A DNA stretch of 64,000 nt, taken from positions 124,001 through 188,000 of the forward strand of contig CAWKIA010000040.1 of NCBI GenBank assembly GCA_963849635.1, written 5' to 3'. Position numbers and translations under genes: made by a program. Below the pieces are notes generated by a model, which saw only the letters and a list, made by a program, of their open reading frames with translations, had not been told where the DNA came from and did no database searches. Every line of letters begins with the position of its first letter. The first letter of the stretch is position 1. This stretch comes from CAVRUD01 sp963849635 (lineage in GTDB: Bacteria > Chloroflexota > Chloroflexia > Thermomicrobiales > UBA6265). Below are positions 39,146 through 47,107 of this stretch, piece by piece.

Positions 39146-39430
39146 GTGCCTGCCTTGTTGATTCGCCACAGAGTGGCCGACTACGACACCTGGAAGCGGA
39201 TCTTCGACGGCGACGCGGAAACTCGCCGGGCCAACGGTGGTCAGCGCGAGTGGATCTACCGGAGCGGCAAGGACGGCAACGAGATCTGGCTCTTTCTGGA
39301 ATGGGACGATCTGGCCCGCGCTCGGTTGTTCACGCTGTCCGACGACCTGATCGACATCTTGGAGCGCGCAGGGGTCTGCGACCGTCCAGACTATTGGTAT
39401 CTCGAGGAGACGATTCCTCTCATGCACTGA
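39146..39430 (+). CDS. Small dimeric alpha-beta-barrel protein (ABM-like)
   Basis: 94 residues from GTG 39146, with GAGGGAGACAG just upstream. LIRHRVADYDTWKRIFDGDA and NEIWLFLEWDDLARARLF fit the antibiotic-biosynthesis-monooxygenase/dimeric ferredoxin-like barrel; ends RPDYWYLEETIPLMH. Such proteins bind small hydrophobic or quinone-like ligands or heme, or serve as structural subunits; no catalytic residues can be named. Downstream of the LuxR regulator and the tandem-repeat/palindrome site; a likely regulated target. Confidence 0.7.
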   Translation: MPALLIRHRVADYDTWKRIFDGDAETRRANGGQREWIYRSGKDGNEIWLFLEWDDLARARLFTLSDDLIDILERAGVCDRPDYWYLEETIPLMH

Positions 39431-39466
39431 CTCGCCGCGCATCGACGTCTCATCTGGAGGAGTTTC

Positions 39467-40321
39467 ATGGTCATAGACGCTACCCGCTTCGACGCGATCT
39501 CCAAGGCGCTGGCCGCCCGCCGACTGACGCGACGGACGGCGCTGGTTGGCGGGACGGCGGCGCTCGCCGCCAGTGTGCTCGGCGCCCCGAGCCACCTCCG
39601 CGCCGCCCAAGAGACGGCTACGCCAGAATCGAGCGATGCGTCTGACCCCGCGGCGGCGATCGGCGCTATCGCCCGCGACGCGATGAGCATGTACGACCTG
39701 AAGGGCCTCATCCTGCGGGTGACGATCGACGGGGAGGAAGTCATCACCACCGCCCTGGGCGAGTCGATGTCGGGTGTGCCGGCGACGACGGATATGCACT
39801 TCCGCAACGGCGCGGTGGCGATTTCCTACGTGGCCACCGTGCTGCTCCAGTTGGTGGATGAGGGCACGGTCGGGCTCGACGACACGATTTCGACGTGGCT
39901 ACCCGACCTGCCCGATGCCGACCGCGTCACGCTGCGGATGCTGGCCAACATGACCTCAGGCTACCCCGACTACCTCAGAAACCCGGAGATGGTCAAGGCG
40001 TTGTACGAGGATCCGTTCCGGCAGTGGACCGCCCAGGAACGGATCGACTATGGCCTGTCCACCCCGCGGCTCTTCGAACCTGGCACCAACTGGGACTACT
40101 CCCACAACGGCTACGTCATCATGGGCCTGGCGCTGGAGAAGATCACGGGCAAGCCGATGGCTGTCCTCATGCAGGAGCGGATCTTCGCTCCACTGGGGCT
40201 GCACGCGATGGGTGCTATGGGCTCTTCAAGACGATCGGCGCCTACCTTGCGCCGGACGATGCGCCACCAGGCAGCCTGTAGTGACGAACGAACGATCGCG
40301 GCCGGATCGATCCGGTCGTGA
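39467..40321 (+). CDS. Exported beta-lactamase-fold protein, catalytic motifs lost, C-terminally truncated
   Basis: Tat-type start (SKALAARRLTRRTALVGGTA), then a class C beta-lactamase/DD-peptidase-like fold. Where intact family members have SxxK (SITK in the copy at 62018-63265) this one reads GAVAIS, lacking both Ser and Lys; the YxN motif reads YSHNGY. After LGLHAMG the expected last third of the domain is absent: this frame ends in SSRRSAPTLRRTMRHQAA, and the +1 frame reads YGLFKTIGAYLAPDD and soon stops. Either a frameshifted truncated gene or a pseudoenzyme. GGAGG lies before the ATG. Confidence 0.65.
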   Translation: MVIDATRFDAISKALAARRLTRRTALVGGTAALAASVLGAPSHLRAAQETATPESSDASDPAAAIGAIARDAMSMYDLKGLILRVTIDGEEVITTALGESMSGVPATTDMHFRNGAVAISYVATVLLQLVDEGTVGLDDTISTWLPDLPDADRVTLRMLANMTSGYPDYLRNPEMVKALYEDPFRQWTAQERIDYGLSTPRLFEPGTNWDYSHNGYVIMGLALEKITGKPMAVLMQERIFAPLGLHAMGAMGSSRRSAPTLRRTMRHQAACSDERTIAAGSIRS

Positions 40322-40364
40322 CTTGGCTGAGATGACCGTTCTAGCCGGGTGAGGAGTCACATTC

Positions 40365-41214
40365 ATGGACGCTAGCCGCTTCGACTCCGTCTCGAAACTG
40401 TTCGCTTCTCGCCGCCTTTCCCGCCGCCGCGCTCTGACCGAAGCGGTACCGACCTCGCCGCCGGCGCGCTCGCCGCCGCCGGCTTGTCCCGCGTTGCGGC
40501 CCAGGAGGCGACTCCCTCGGCAGACGGCGACGCCGCGAACGCCGATCCCTCGATGCTCTTCGTCCAGTCGTTCCAATCGGGCAGCATCGCCCCCGTGGAC
40601 GGCGCCGAGGGGCGCTACACCGTCACCCTGGAGCAGGGCCTGGGCCAGACGATCTACTTCTCCGACCGGCCCGAACGCATCGTCGGCACGGAACCCCACC
40701 GCGCAGTTCCTTGAGGGCTTTCCGTTCCTCCCGGATAACCCGCCCAACAAAGCCCTGATCGTCGAGACGGCTCCGGGGGAGACCGACTTCGCCGTAGTGG
40801 AGCTCTTTGCCCCGCTCTACGACCCGGTCAACAAGGGTGTCATCTACGAGGTCGGCGGTCCTGGAGAACTGGGAGGATTCCACAGAGTTGGGCTTCGCCG
40901 AAGCGCCGACCGACCTCGCGGCCCTGGCACCGAGCTTCGGTTCCGCCCAACTCTTCATCGACCACTGTCCCAACGAGCCCGTTGCGTGCTGGCTGGACAG
41001 CCCGGCCGGTGAAACCCTCTTCAAAGGCCAATTCGACGACCAGCCGATGTGCTGGAACTACAGCGTCTGCATCCCCTGCGAACCCTATGGTCATATCCAA
41101 CCCGACAAGTGCGCCACCAAGCTCCAGTGGGATGCCAAGTGCGACCAGACGTTCCCCGAGTGCGATGGCAAGTGCTACTCCGAGAACGCATGGCCATTCA
41201 GCAACATCTGCTAG
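40365..41214 (+). CDS. Tat-exported Cys-rich hypothetical protein, three frameshifts
   Basis: N-terminus DASRFDSVSKLFASRRLSRR is a Tat signal. Three single-base shifts (a lost G near 40445, extra G near 40690 and near 40862) split the gene. Corrected order: signal; acidic linker; a beta-rich domain with MLFVQSFQSGSIAP, TLEQGLGQTIYFSDRPERIV and APGETDFAVVELFAPLYD; then a C-terminal domain with FAEAPTDLAALAPSFGSAQL and Cys pairs (NYSVCIPCEPYG, CDQTFPECDGKCYSE). About 283 residues. The middle domain recurs in Chloroflexota proteins of unknown role. A paralog follows at 41319. Confidence 0.6.
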
Positions 41215-41318
41215 GACGTAGCTACGACGGTGGTGACCGCTCGCTGCCGCCGTTGACGCGAGGCGGGCCAGATCGCCACGTGGCCGACAGCCCGCATTCC
41301 GACTAGCCGGCCCTGAGG

Positions 41319-41868
41319 ATGCCTTGGATGAACGGCGTGCTCTTCGACGCGATCGGCAAGCGCTTAGCTCAACGGTATCTCTCCCGCCACCGCGCAATGG
41401 TCCAGGGCGGCACCGGCCTCGCCGCCGGTGCCCTGGCCAACGCGGGACTGACCGTGGCAACCTCCGCCCAGGACGCCACTCCGGAGCCAGCGTCCGGAGC
41501 GGGCGACCACGGACCGACAATGCTCTTCCTCCAGACCTGCAAATGAGATGGGCTTCCATGAGGCGCCTACCGACCTGGCGACGCACGCGCCCAGTTTTGG
41601 GGCGGCCCATCTCTTTATCGACGGCGGCTGGGATTGCGACGACTTTGGACTGGAATGCTGGAAGAACGACCATTCGTGGAGCAGTCACCTGCCACGCACC
41701 TACGACGGCTATTGCTGGAACTGGGCATCCTGGGCGTGCCAGCCGTGTCAGCCGCCGTTTACGAGCTATGGTGATGCGAAAACATACTGGAACAATGCCT
41801 GCAACGACTCATTCGCTGAGTGCAACCACGGCGACCGCTTTGTCGATTTTCGGACGAGTTATACGTGA
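41319..41868 (+). pseudogene. Internally deleted paralog of the Cys-rich exported protein
   Basis: First frame 41319-41546: Tat-like start (GKRLAQRYLSRHRAMVQGG) to MLFLQTCK then stop. Then from 41548 the C-terminal domain resumes, FHEAPTDLATHAPSFGAAHL, aligning with FAEAPTDLAALAPSFGSAQL in the upstream copy, followed by Cys/Trp-rich sequence ending NDSFAECNHGD. The entire beta-rich middle domain is missing between MLFLQ and the EAPTDLA motif. The second piece could still be translated on its own (ATG 41548) without a signal. Confidence 0.6.
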
Positions 41869-42000
41869 CGCCTAAGGCATCCACGCCCCGTCCGGTATAT
41901 AGGAGCTCTATGTACACGGCGCCCACGAACAATTGGCAGCGACACCGAAGCTTTGTCCTTTGCCGAGCGTTGCACTCCATCGCATGTATTAATGTTGGGG

Positions 42001-42029
42001 TTGTAGGGACGCTCGATACCCTATATGAT
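42001..42029 (+). promoter_or_regulatory. Sigma-70-type promoter for the LCP gene
   Basis: TTGTAG (42001-42006), 17-base spacer, TATGAT (42024-42029), in the most AT-rich stretch of the window (41900-42050). Spacing to the GTG at 42078 leaves a leader of about 40 bases. Confidence 0.5.
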
Positions 42030-42077
42030 AGATCCGTATAGGATAAATGGGCTAGCCCAAAAGTTTGGGGTGGCATC

Positions 42078-43511
42078 GTGTGGTCGATAGGGTGGTCCGC
42101 CGACATGGGCATCAGTCTTCCGAACTCTCGCCGTTCCATGACAACAGCAGCGCTTGGAGGATCGCCCGTCACGGCGATTCCCCCGAAGCAGGAGGCAGTC
42201 TGCGCGGCCTGTCATGGGGATCTCGCGCGCGATGACCAATTCTGCGCTTCCTGCGGCACACCCCGTCGTCATCGGCTCCGTCGCTCGTGGATTCGTCGCC
42301 ATCCGGTCATTTCTGCATTCCTGGTGATCATCGTTGCCATCTTCGTTGGATTCGGTGCGGTGCTCTCCCGGGCCGCCACGACCGTGAATACACTGCAGTC
42401 GGTGAGCACTCCGCCCCTGGTTGTGTCGTTACTGCCCGAGGACATCGTGACGTCAGTGGTCCCACCGGAGTCGGCAGCTGCGCTCACGCTGGCAAGTGAT
42501 GCTCCTGTGCAAACGGTGGTGCAGCCCGCTCCGCCCGCGGCGGTAACGACGGACCAGTTGGCCCAACCGGTCCTGCCCGACCAGCTGGCCCAGCCGCTCG
42601 TGATCGATACAGCGCCGGCCCGAGACGCCATGGTCGCTGCTGGGATCGTGGGAGGCGGGGATGGTGGTCTGCTGGATACGTTCCATGATCAGGCTGGCGG
42701 CATCGCCGACCTTTCTCAAGGCGCGGCCGCTTTCGCGGGCGCAGAGCAAATCGACCTGGAACCGATGACCATCCTTCTGATGGGTGTGGACGCTCGCCCC
42801 GGCGAAGCCATCGATATCGGGGTGCGCCCCGACGCCCTGGCTGTGCTCCGGCTCGATCCCGAGTCGGGTAGCTGCCGGATGCTCAACATCCCCCGCGACA
42901 CGCGCGTGAACCTGCCGGGCTACGGCCTGACCAAGGTCAATCATGCCCTCGCGGTCGGTGGGATCCCGTATCAGGAGCTGGTGGTCGAGGAGTTCCTCGG
43001 GATCACGATCGACCAGTACGCCCTGATCGACTTCGGGGGGGTGGAGGCGCTCGTCGATGCGGTCGGCGGCGTGACGATCACGGTGACCGAACCCTTCGAA
43101 CAGAACGGGGTTACGTTCGCGGTGGGCGAGCGGGAGGTCGACGGCGTCGAGGCGCTCGCCTACGCGAGTTACCGGGGTGGGCCGGACGGGGATTTCGGCC
43201 GGATCCGGCGGCAGCAGCAGATCGTGCGGGCGATCCTGGCCAAGGGCTCTGAGCTTGACCCTGTGACGCTCGTCCGCGAGTTGCTGCCCGAACTCCAGGA
43301 CCATGTGCGCACCGATCTGAGCCCCCTGGACCTCGTGGCTCTCGGCTCGCGGTTCCTGACCTCGTGCACGGACGAGACGCTGGTGACGATGAACCTGGAG
43401 GGGACGGTCGCCACGTACGACGATCCCTTGTTTGGGGTCCCGCTGTCCTACGTGGTCGTCGCCGACGACGAGGTGCGCCGGAAGGTAGCCGAGCTAACAG
43501 CCACCCAGTAG
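42078..43511 (+). CDS. LytR-CpsA-Psr (LCP) family protein with N-terminal zinc ribbon
   Basis: 477 residues. Two CxxC pairs (Cys42/45 and Cys56/59: CAACHGDLARDDQFCASCG) form a cytoplasmic zinc ribbon; a basic stretch RRHRLRRSWIRRH and one membrane helix SAFLVIIVAIFVGFGAVL (about 79-96) follow, then a Val/Pro/Ala-rich linker. The LCP domain starts about 230 with ILLMGVDARPGE and holds RPDALAVLRLDP, MLNIPRDTRVNLPG, KVNHALAVGG and FGRIRRQQQIVRAIL, including the polyprenyl-phosphate-binding Arg/Asp set. LCP enzymes attach glycopolymers to the wall or proteins. ATG 42105 or 42138 are alternative starts. Confidence 0.85.
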   Translation: MWSIGWSADMGISLPNSRRSMTTAALGGSPVTAIPPKQEAVCAACHGDLARDDQFCASCGTPRRHRLRRSWIRRHPVISAFLVIIVAIFVGFGAVLSRAATTVNTLQSVSTPPLVVSLLPEDIVTSVVPPESAAALTLASDAPVQTVVQPAPPAAVTTDQLAQPVLPDQLAQPLVIDTAPARDAMVAAGIVGGGDGGLLDTFHDQAGGIADLSQGAAAFAGAEQIDLEPMTILLMGVDARPGEAIDIGVRPDALAVLRLDPESGSCRMLNIPRDTRVNLPGYGLTKVNHALAVGGIPYQELVVEEFLGITIDQYALIDFGGVEALVDAVGGVTITVTEPFEQNGVTFAVGEREVDGVEALAYASYRGGPDGDFGRIRRQQQIVRAILAKGSELDPVTLVRELLPELQDHVRTDLSPLDLVALGSRFLTSCTDETLVTMNLEGTVATYDDPLFGVPLSYVVVADDEVRRKVAELTATQ

Positions 43512-43585
43512 ATTGGTGTGGACTCGGGTACGGTTGCGGCAACACTGTCCGGGCTATGGCGGCAACGGATGATTGGGGGCAGCCG

Positions 43586-43672
43586 ATGGATCTTCGAGGC
43601 AATGGTGTCTATATCAGCGGTGGGGCAATTGCCGTCATCGTGATCATCCTCCTGCTTATCTGGCTGCTATAG
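43586..43672 (+). CDS. 28-residue single-span membrane peptide
   Basis: ATG 43586 gives MDLRGNGVYISGG followed by AIAVIVIILLLIWLL, an almost pure hydrophobic helix ending in a TAG; an upstream in-frame ATG at 43556 would add ten residues. Short N-out leader plus helix resembles bacterial membrane micropeptides. It lies 74 bases past the LCP stop and may be co-transcribed. Function unknown. Confidence 0.5.
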   Translation: MDLRGNGVYISGGAIAVIVIILLLIWLL

Positions 43673-43696
43673 GGAGGAGTTAGGGGGCTGACGCCT

Positions 43697-43801
43697 TCAC
43701 CCGGCGGCCCTGCCGAGCGACTTGCGGAAGGTCTCAGGCGAGACGTCCAAGGTCATCGCCAAGTCATGTGGTGTCCGTCCGGGAGCGCCCGTCGCAGTGC
43801 A
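43697..43801 (-). pseudogene. Isolated helix-turn-helix fragment
   Basis: The minus strand reads TPHDLAMTLDVSPETFRKSL before GRAAG and a stop, matching the recognition HTH of Crp- or AraC-type regulators. The frame upstream is Arg/Pro-rich and non-coding in appearance, so this is probably the end of a decayed regulator. The rest of 43673-44246 holds only this and the AraC relic. Confidence 0.4.
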
Positions 43802-44046
43802 CTCTCCTGGTCGGCGGCTAATTGGCGTGCGCAGGGCGGCTGGCACATGTGACGGCGCGGGCCTTCGGCAGGATGCCGCTTGGGGTTGGAGATGAACCGG
43901 TTCGCCCCGATTGGCTGAATGCAACCGCGCTACGGAACCTAGTCGCTTCCGCCGAAACTCACGTTGAGTGGGGCATGCCCTGGAGCTTGCCGATGCCGAG
44001 CCTGACTGATTCGGCTCGGCATCGACGCGGGGTTTGGTCCGCTGGC

Positions 44047-44160
44047 TCAGATGCCGGTGGCTTCGCAGTAGGGCGGAGCGTGGCGGAAGGCGCGGGAAGA
44101 GCGGCCGGTGTAGCGCCAGAAGACGCGGCTGAAGTAGGCGGGGTCGTTGAAGCCGGCGTG
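44047..44160 (-). pseudogene. AraC-family regulator C-terminal relic
   Basis: Minus strand reads AGFNDPAYFSRVFWRYTGRS, SRAFRHAPP and soon a stop: the second HTH of AraC/XylS regulators (consensus GFxDxSYFSRxFKRxxGxSPxxFR). A stop codon and frame break lie just before it. The remainder of the gene is absent. Confidence 0.6.
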
Positions 44161-44246
44161 GTGGGCTCCCGCGGCCTAGCAGCCGGCGAGACGGCCTCGG
44201 CGCCGGCTCCCTGCCGCGGTCCGGCCGGTGATAACGCCAAGACGGC

Positions 44247-45890
44247 TCAGGGGACGCAGCCGCCAAGGTCTTCGAAGAGCCCCGGTTCGTCACTGGAGTC
44301 GGTGGGGTCGGACACACCGTTTTCGAAGTTGTCTGAGTAGCCGTCGCCATCCGTGTTCATGATGAGTGGGGACGAGCCCCATGAGACCTCGTAGCCGTCA
44401 TTCAGGCAGTCGCCGTCGGAGTCGCGAACGGTTGGATAGGTGTAACGGTTGATTTCGTCAAGGTCCCAAAGACCGTCACCGTCGGTGTCAGCAGCGGTTG
44501 GGCTGGTCCCGAACGTGTGGACTTCGTCTCCGTCGATGATATCGTCGGTGTCGGTGTCGGTCGAGAACGGGTCGCTGAAGTAGACGATGAGCTCGTCGCC
44601 GTCCCGCAGGTTGTCGCCGTCGGTATCCGGTCGCGTCGGGTTTGTCCCGATGCGGACCTCATCGCCGTCCCAGGCTCCATCTTGATCCGAGTCCTGAATG
44701 GTTGGGTAGGTGCCGGCTGCAGCCTCGGCGCAGTTGTTCAGGCCGTCGCTGTCGGAATCGCCGCCGCCGTCTGCCAGCAGACAGGGATCGCCAGTGACGC
44801 TGTCGTCGAAGAGGTCGTCGTCGGCCGGGGCGCAGTAGAGACACTCGCCGCCTCCGCTTGGCGCCTCCTCTACACCGACCCCGCCGGAGCCGGACCCGCT
44901 GGAATCGTCAGTCGGAGGAGCACCCGGCGGTGGATTCCCGTCCGAATTCCCGTCCGCCTCCTCGGTCGGCCCTGGCGTCGGAGTCGGGTCGGACTCGTCG
45001 TCGCCATTGGTGCCGCCGTCTTGCCTGGTTTCGCCGGATCGCGTCGTTGCCGGCCGGACGTCGCTTTCGTCGTCGATCGCTTCGTCGTCATTTTCCTCGG
45101 AGAGCCGAAGGACGGCTGCAAGGACGATGCCCGGTTCCTCACCGAGCCACCGGAGATCGAAGTCGTCGTCGACGGCCACGACACTGCCAGCCCGCAATTC
45201 CTCCGAGTCCTCGTCATCCACGGTCAACTCGACTTCGCCCGCCACCACCACCAGCAGCACCGGCAACTCCGCGTCATTCAGCCTCACCGGGTCGTCCCGG
45301 TCCTCTTCTTCCGACGCCGCTTGCGCTTCCTCTGCCCCACCTGTCTCCACGGACTCGGCGCGGAGAAGCTCCAGCACGTAGTCCCCCTCCTCCGGCGTAA
45401 ATGGGTCGCCGGCCGGGTCGTACGCGTCGTCCTCCACGACGAGCTCCAGCGCGAGGTAGGTCGAATCGTCGGTCCGGACGGCGACTGGTGCGAGGAGTGC
45501 ACCAGCCTCGACCGGCATGGCCTTGTCGGTGCCCAGCCTGGTAAATCGGTTCCCGCCATTGCGGTAGATGACGAGCGGATCGTTGTGGGCGTAAAGGAAT
45601 CCGGTGAAGAAGGGGATTGGGTGCGCCCCGTCGACGAACGTGCGCAGTTCTCCCGCTTGCCAGACCAGCGAATCATCGTCGAGCGTGAGCTCCTGCTCGG
45701 CGACGGCGCGGAAGTCGACTGTAGATTCGTCGCCGTCTAGTTGTGTACCGGCGTTGCCGATGCCGGGCGTGACCGAGATCGCGAGGACGAGGCACGCGGC
45801 GAGCGCGATGGTGAGCCGATGGCGACGCAAAGGAGCTCTCCCTCGGGGATCGGCGGCGAGGTCGTTCAGACCGTTACCCGGCGCAAGCAT
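44247..45890 (-). CDS. Exported cupin-like/TSP3-repeat protein (1)
   Basis: 547 residues from ATG 45890. A basic stretch and hydrophobic segment LTIALAACLVLAISVTPGIG form a signal peptide. The N-terminal domain (VWQAGELRTFVDGAHPIPFF, GGNRFTRLGTDKAMPVEAGA, PVLLVVVAGEVELTVDDEDS, EELRAGSVVAVDDDFDLRWL) looks like a cupin barrel. A Gly/Ser/Pro/Asp/Glu-rich linker leads to GGGECLYCAP and to at least five Ca-binding TSP3-type units (DTDGDNLRDGDE, DTDGDGLWDLDE, DSDGDCLNDGYE). Probably an extracellular calcium-stabilised protein. Its start overlaps the end of the Cys-rich gene upstream by 17 bases; paralog at 47108-48676. Confidence 0.8.
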   Translation of the reverse strand: MLAPGNGLNDLAADPRGRAPLRRHRLTIALAACLVLAISVTPGIGNAGTQLDGDESTVDFRAVAEQELTLDDDSLVWQAGELRTFVDGAHPIPFFTGFLYAHNDPLVIYRNGGNRFTRLGTDKAMPVEAGALLAPVAVRTDDSTYLALELVVEDDAYDPAGDPFTPEEGDYVLELLRAESVETGGAEEAQAASEEEDRDDPVRLNDAELPVLLVVVAGEVELTVDDEDSEELRAGSVVAVDDDFDLRWLGEEPGIVLAAVLRLSEENDDEAIDDESDVRPATTRSGETRQDGGTNGDDESDPTPTPGPTEEADGNSDGNPPPGAPPTDDSSGSGSGGVGVEEAPSGGGECLYCAPADDDLFDDSVTGDPCLLADGGGDSDSDGLNNCAEAAAGTYPTIQDSDQDGAWDGDEVRIGTNPTRPDTDGDNLRDGDELIVYFSDPFSTDTDTDDIIDGDEVHTFGTSPTAADTDGDGLWDLDEINRYTYPTVRDSDGDCLNDGYEVSWGSSPLIMNTDGDGYSDNFENGVSDPTDSSDEPGLFEDLGGCVP

Positions 45891-47007
45891 TCGAGAAAGG
45901 GCCTCCAGCCCCCTCCTGCCAGGGCGAGCCGTAGCCTGGCGGGCAGGCCGCACCGAAGTCGCATTCAAAATTGAGTCCGCAGTCTAGGCAGAACATGACG
46001 CAGTCGAGTTGGGGGTCGTCGCATGATGCGTTGCAGCATTGCACGGCCGACAGCGGAAAGTCGCAGCAGATCTCGTCAGTACTGAACGAGCCGCAACTCA
46101 CGGACCCGCCCTGGCAACAACGGCAGGCGCCGTCGAGACAGGTCGCGAACTGACCGCACGTCTCGCCGCATGCGCCGCAGTTGGCCACGTCGGACTGGAA
46201 GTCCGCGCAATAGGCGTCGAGCGTCCCTGGGTTACAGACATCGGGGAGCTCTTGCGGACACACGCAGACGCAGTCCGTGCCGCGGGTCGCGCCGGTCGGG
46301 CAGGGCTCATAGCAAGCGCCGCCGCAGCACTCCTGGTCGATGCCGCACGGTTCGATGCAGAACCCGCCGCAGCAGCGGAAGGCGCCGCCGAGACAGGGGC
46401 TGCCGTCTGGCCGCGGGAAGCACTGACCACCCTGACAGATTCGGCAGTTGCCGCAATCTTTGGGCGTGCCGACGCAGTCGCCGTCGGCCCCGCAGACGCC
46501 GTTCTCGAAGCAAAGATCGCCGGGGGTGCAGGCGGTATCAACCAGCGCTGGATCGACCTCGACGCCACATTCGCCGTCGAGACAAGTCGCCCGCTCGCAC
46601 GCGCCGGCCGGGCAGTGGTTGCCGCAGGCGCCGCAGTTCTGCACGTCATCTTCAAACGTGCCGGGACCGCGGCATTCCCCCGCGCACGACACGGTGCCGC
46701 CGGGGCAGGCGCAGGCACAGGTGGCGTCGCGGACGTTCCCTGCCGGACAGGGATCGAAGCAGGCGCCGCCGCATTCCTGCTGATTGGGACGACAGCGACA
46801 CTTCCGGCCGTGGCATTCGCCGGAGCAACATTGGTTAGTTGGCCCGCAGCGAGCGCCGAGGGCGACGCAGGCTTGCGCATGCGCTGTCTCGACCCTCCGC
46901 AACCCGAGGACGCCGATCGCGGCGGTGACCGTGGCTCGCAAGAGGGTTCGGCGCGAGCTGGCGGCGCCGAGCGCCCGAGTCAGATCATCGAAGCGCGGAC
47001 CATCCAT
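45874..47007 (-). CDS. Tat-exported protein with about 60 cysteines
   Basis: 377 residues from ATG 47007, behind AAGGAGGTCCGC, a perfect ribosome-binding site. N-terminus DGPRFDDLTRALGAASSRRT then LLRATVTAAIGVLGL is a Tat signal ending near AHA. The mature part is roughly 16% Cys in short units such as CCSGECHGRKC, NCGACGNHCPAGAC, CCGGACYEPCP and ANCGACGETCG, resembling EGF/stigma-like or sporulation Cys-rich repeats (CG-A-C-G units). No enzyme domain seen. Disulfide-rich surface or secreted protein. It lies between the two TSP3-repeat genes on the same strand. Confidence 0.8.
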   Translation of the reverse strand: MDGPRFDDLTRALGAASSRRTLLRATVTAAIGVLGLRRVETAHAQACVALGARCGPTNQCCSGECHGRKCRCRPNQQECGGACFDPCPAGNVRDATCACACPGGTVSCAGECRGPGTFEDDVQNCGACGNHCPAGACERATCLDGECGVEVDPALVDTACTPGDLCFENGVCGADGDCVGTPKDCGNCRICQGGQCFPRPDGSPCLGGAFRCCGGFCIEPCGIDQECCGGACYEPCPTGATRGTDCVCVCPQELPDVCNPGTLDAYCADFQSDVANCGACGETCGQFATCLDGACRCCQGGSVSCGSFSTDEICCDFPLSAVQCCNASCDDPQLDCVMFCLDCGLNFECDFGAACPPGYGSPWQEGAGGPFSNACAG

Positions 47008-47107
47008 GCGGACCTCCTTGTGGGCAGGCGGACTTGCTACGGTTATTGCCCGGGCGCATCTGGGCGCCGAACGAGGAGTACGTCTGAGTTGGGTTGGGGA
47101 AGAGGGG

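Noticed and set aside
42001..42060. Riboswitch-like leader before the LCP gene
   Set aside because: The leader is only about 40 bases, and no conserved aptamer pattern was seen.
44380..44720. Regular spaced repeats that could be taken for a CRISPR array
   Set aside because: They are codon-level repeats of TSP3 calcium motifs in a coding sequence; the unit length varies and there are no identical repeats with unique spacers. The same holds for 47200-47500.
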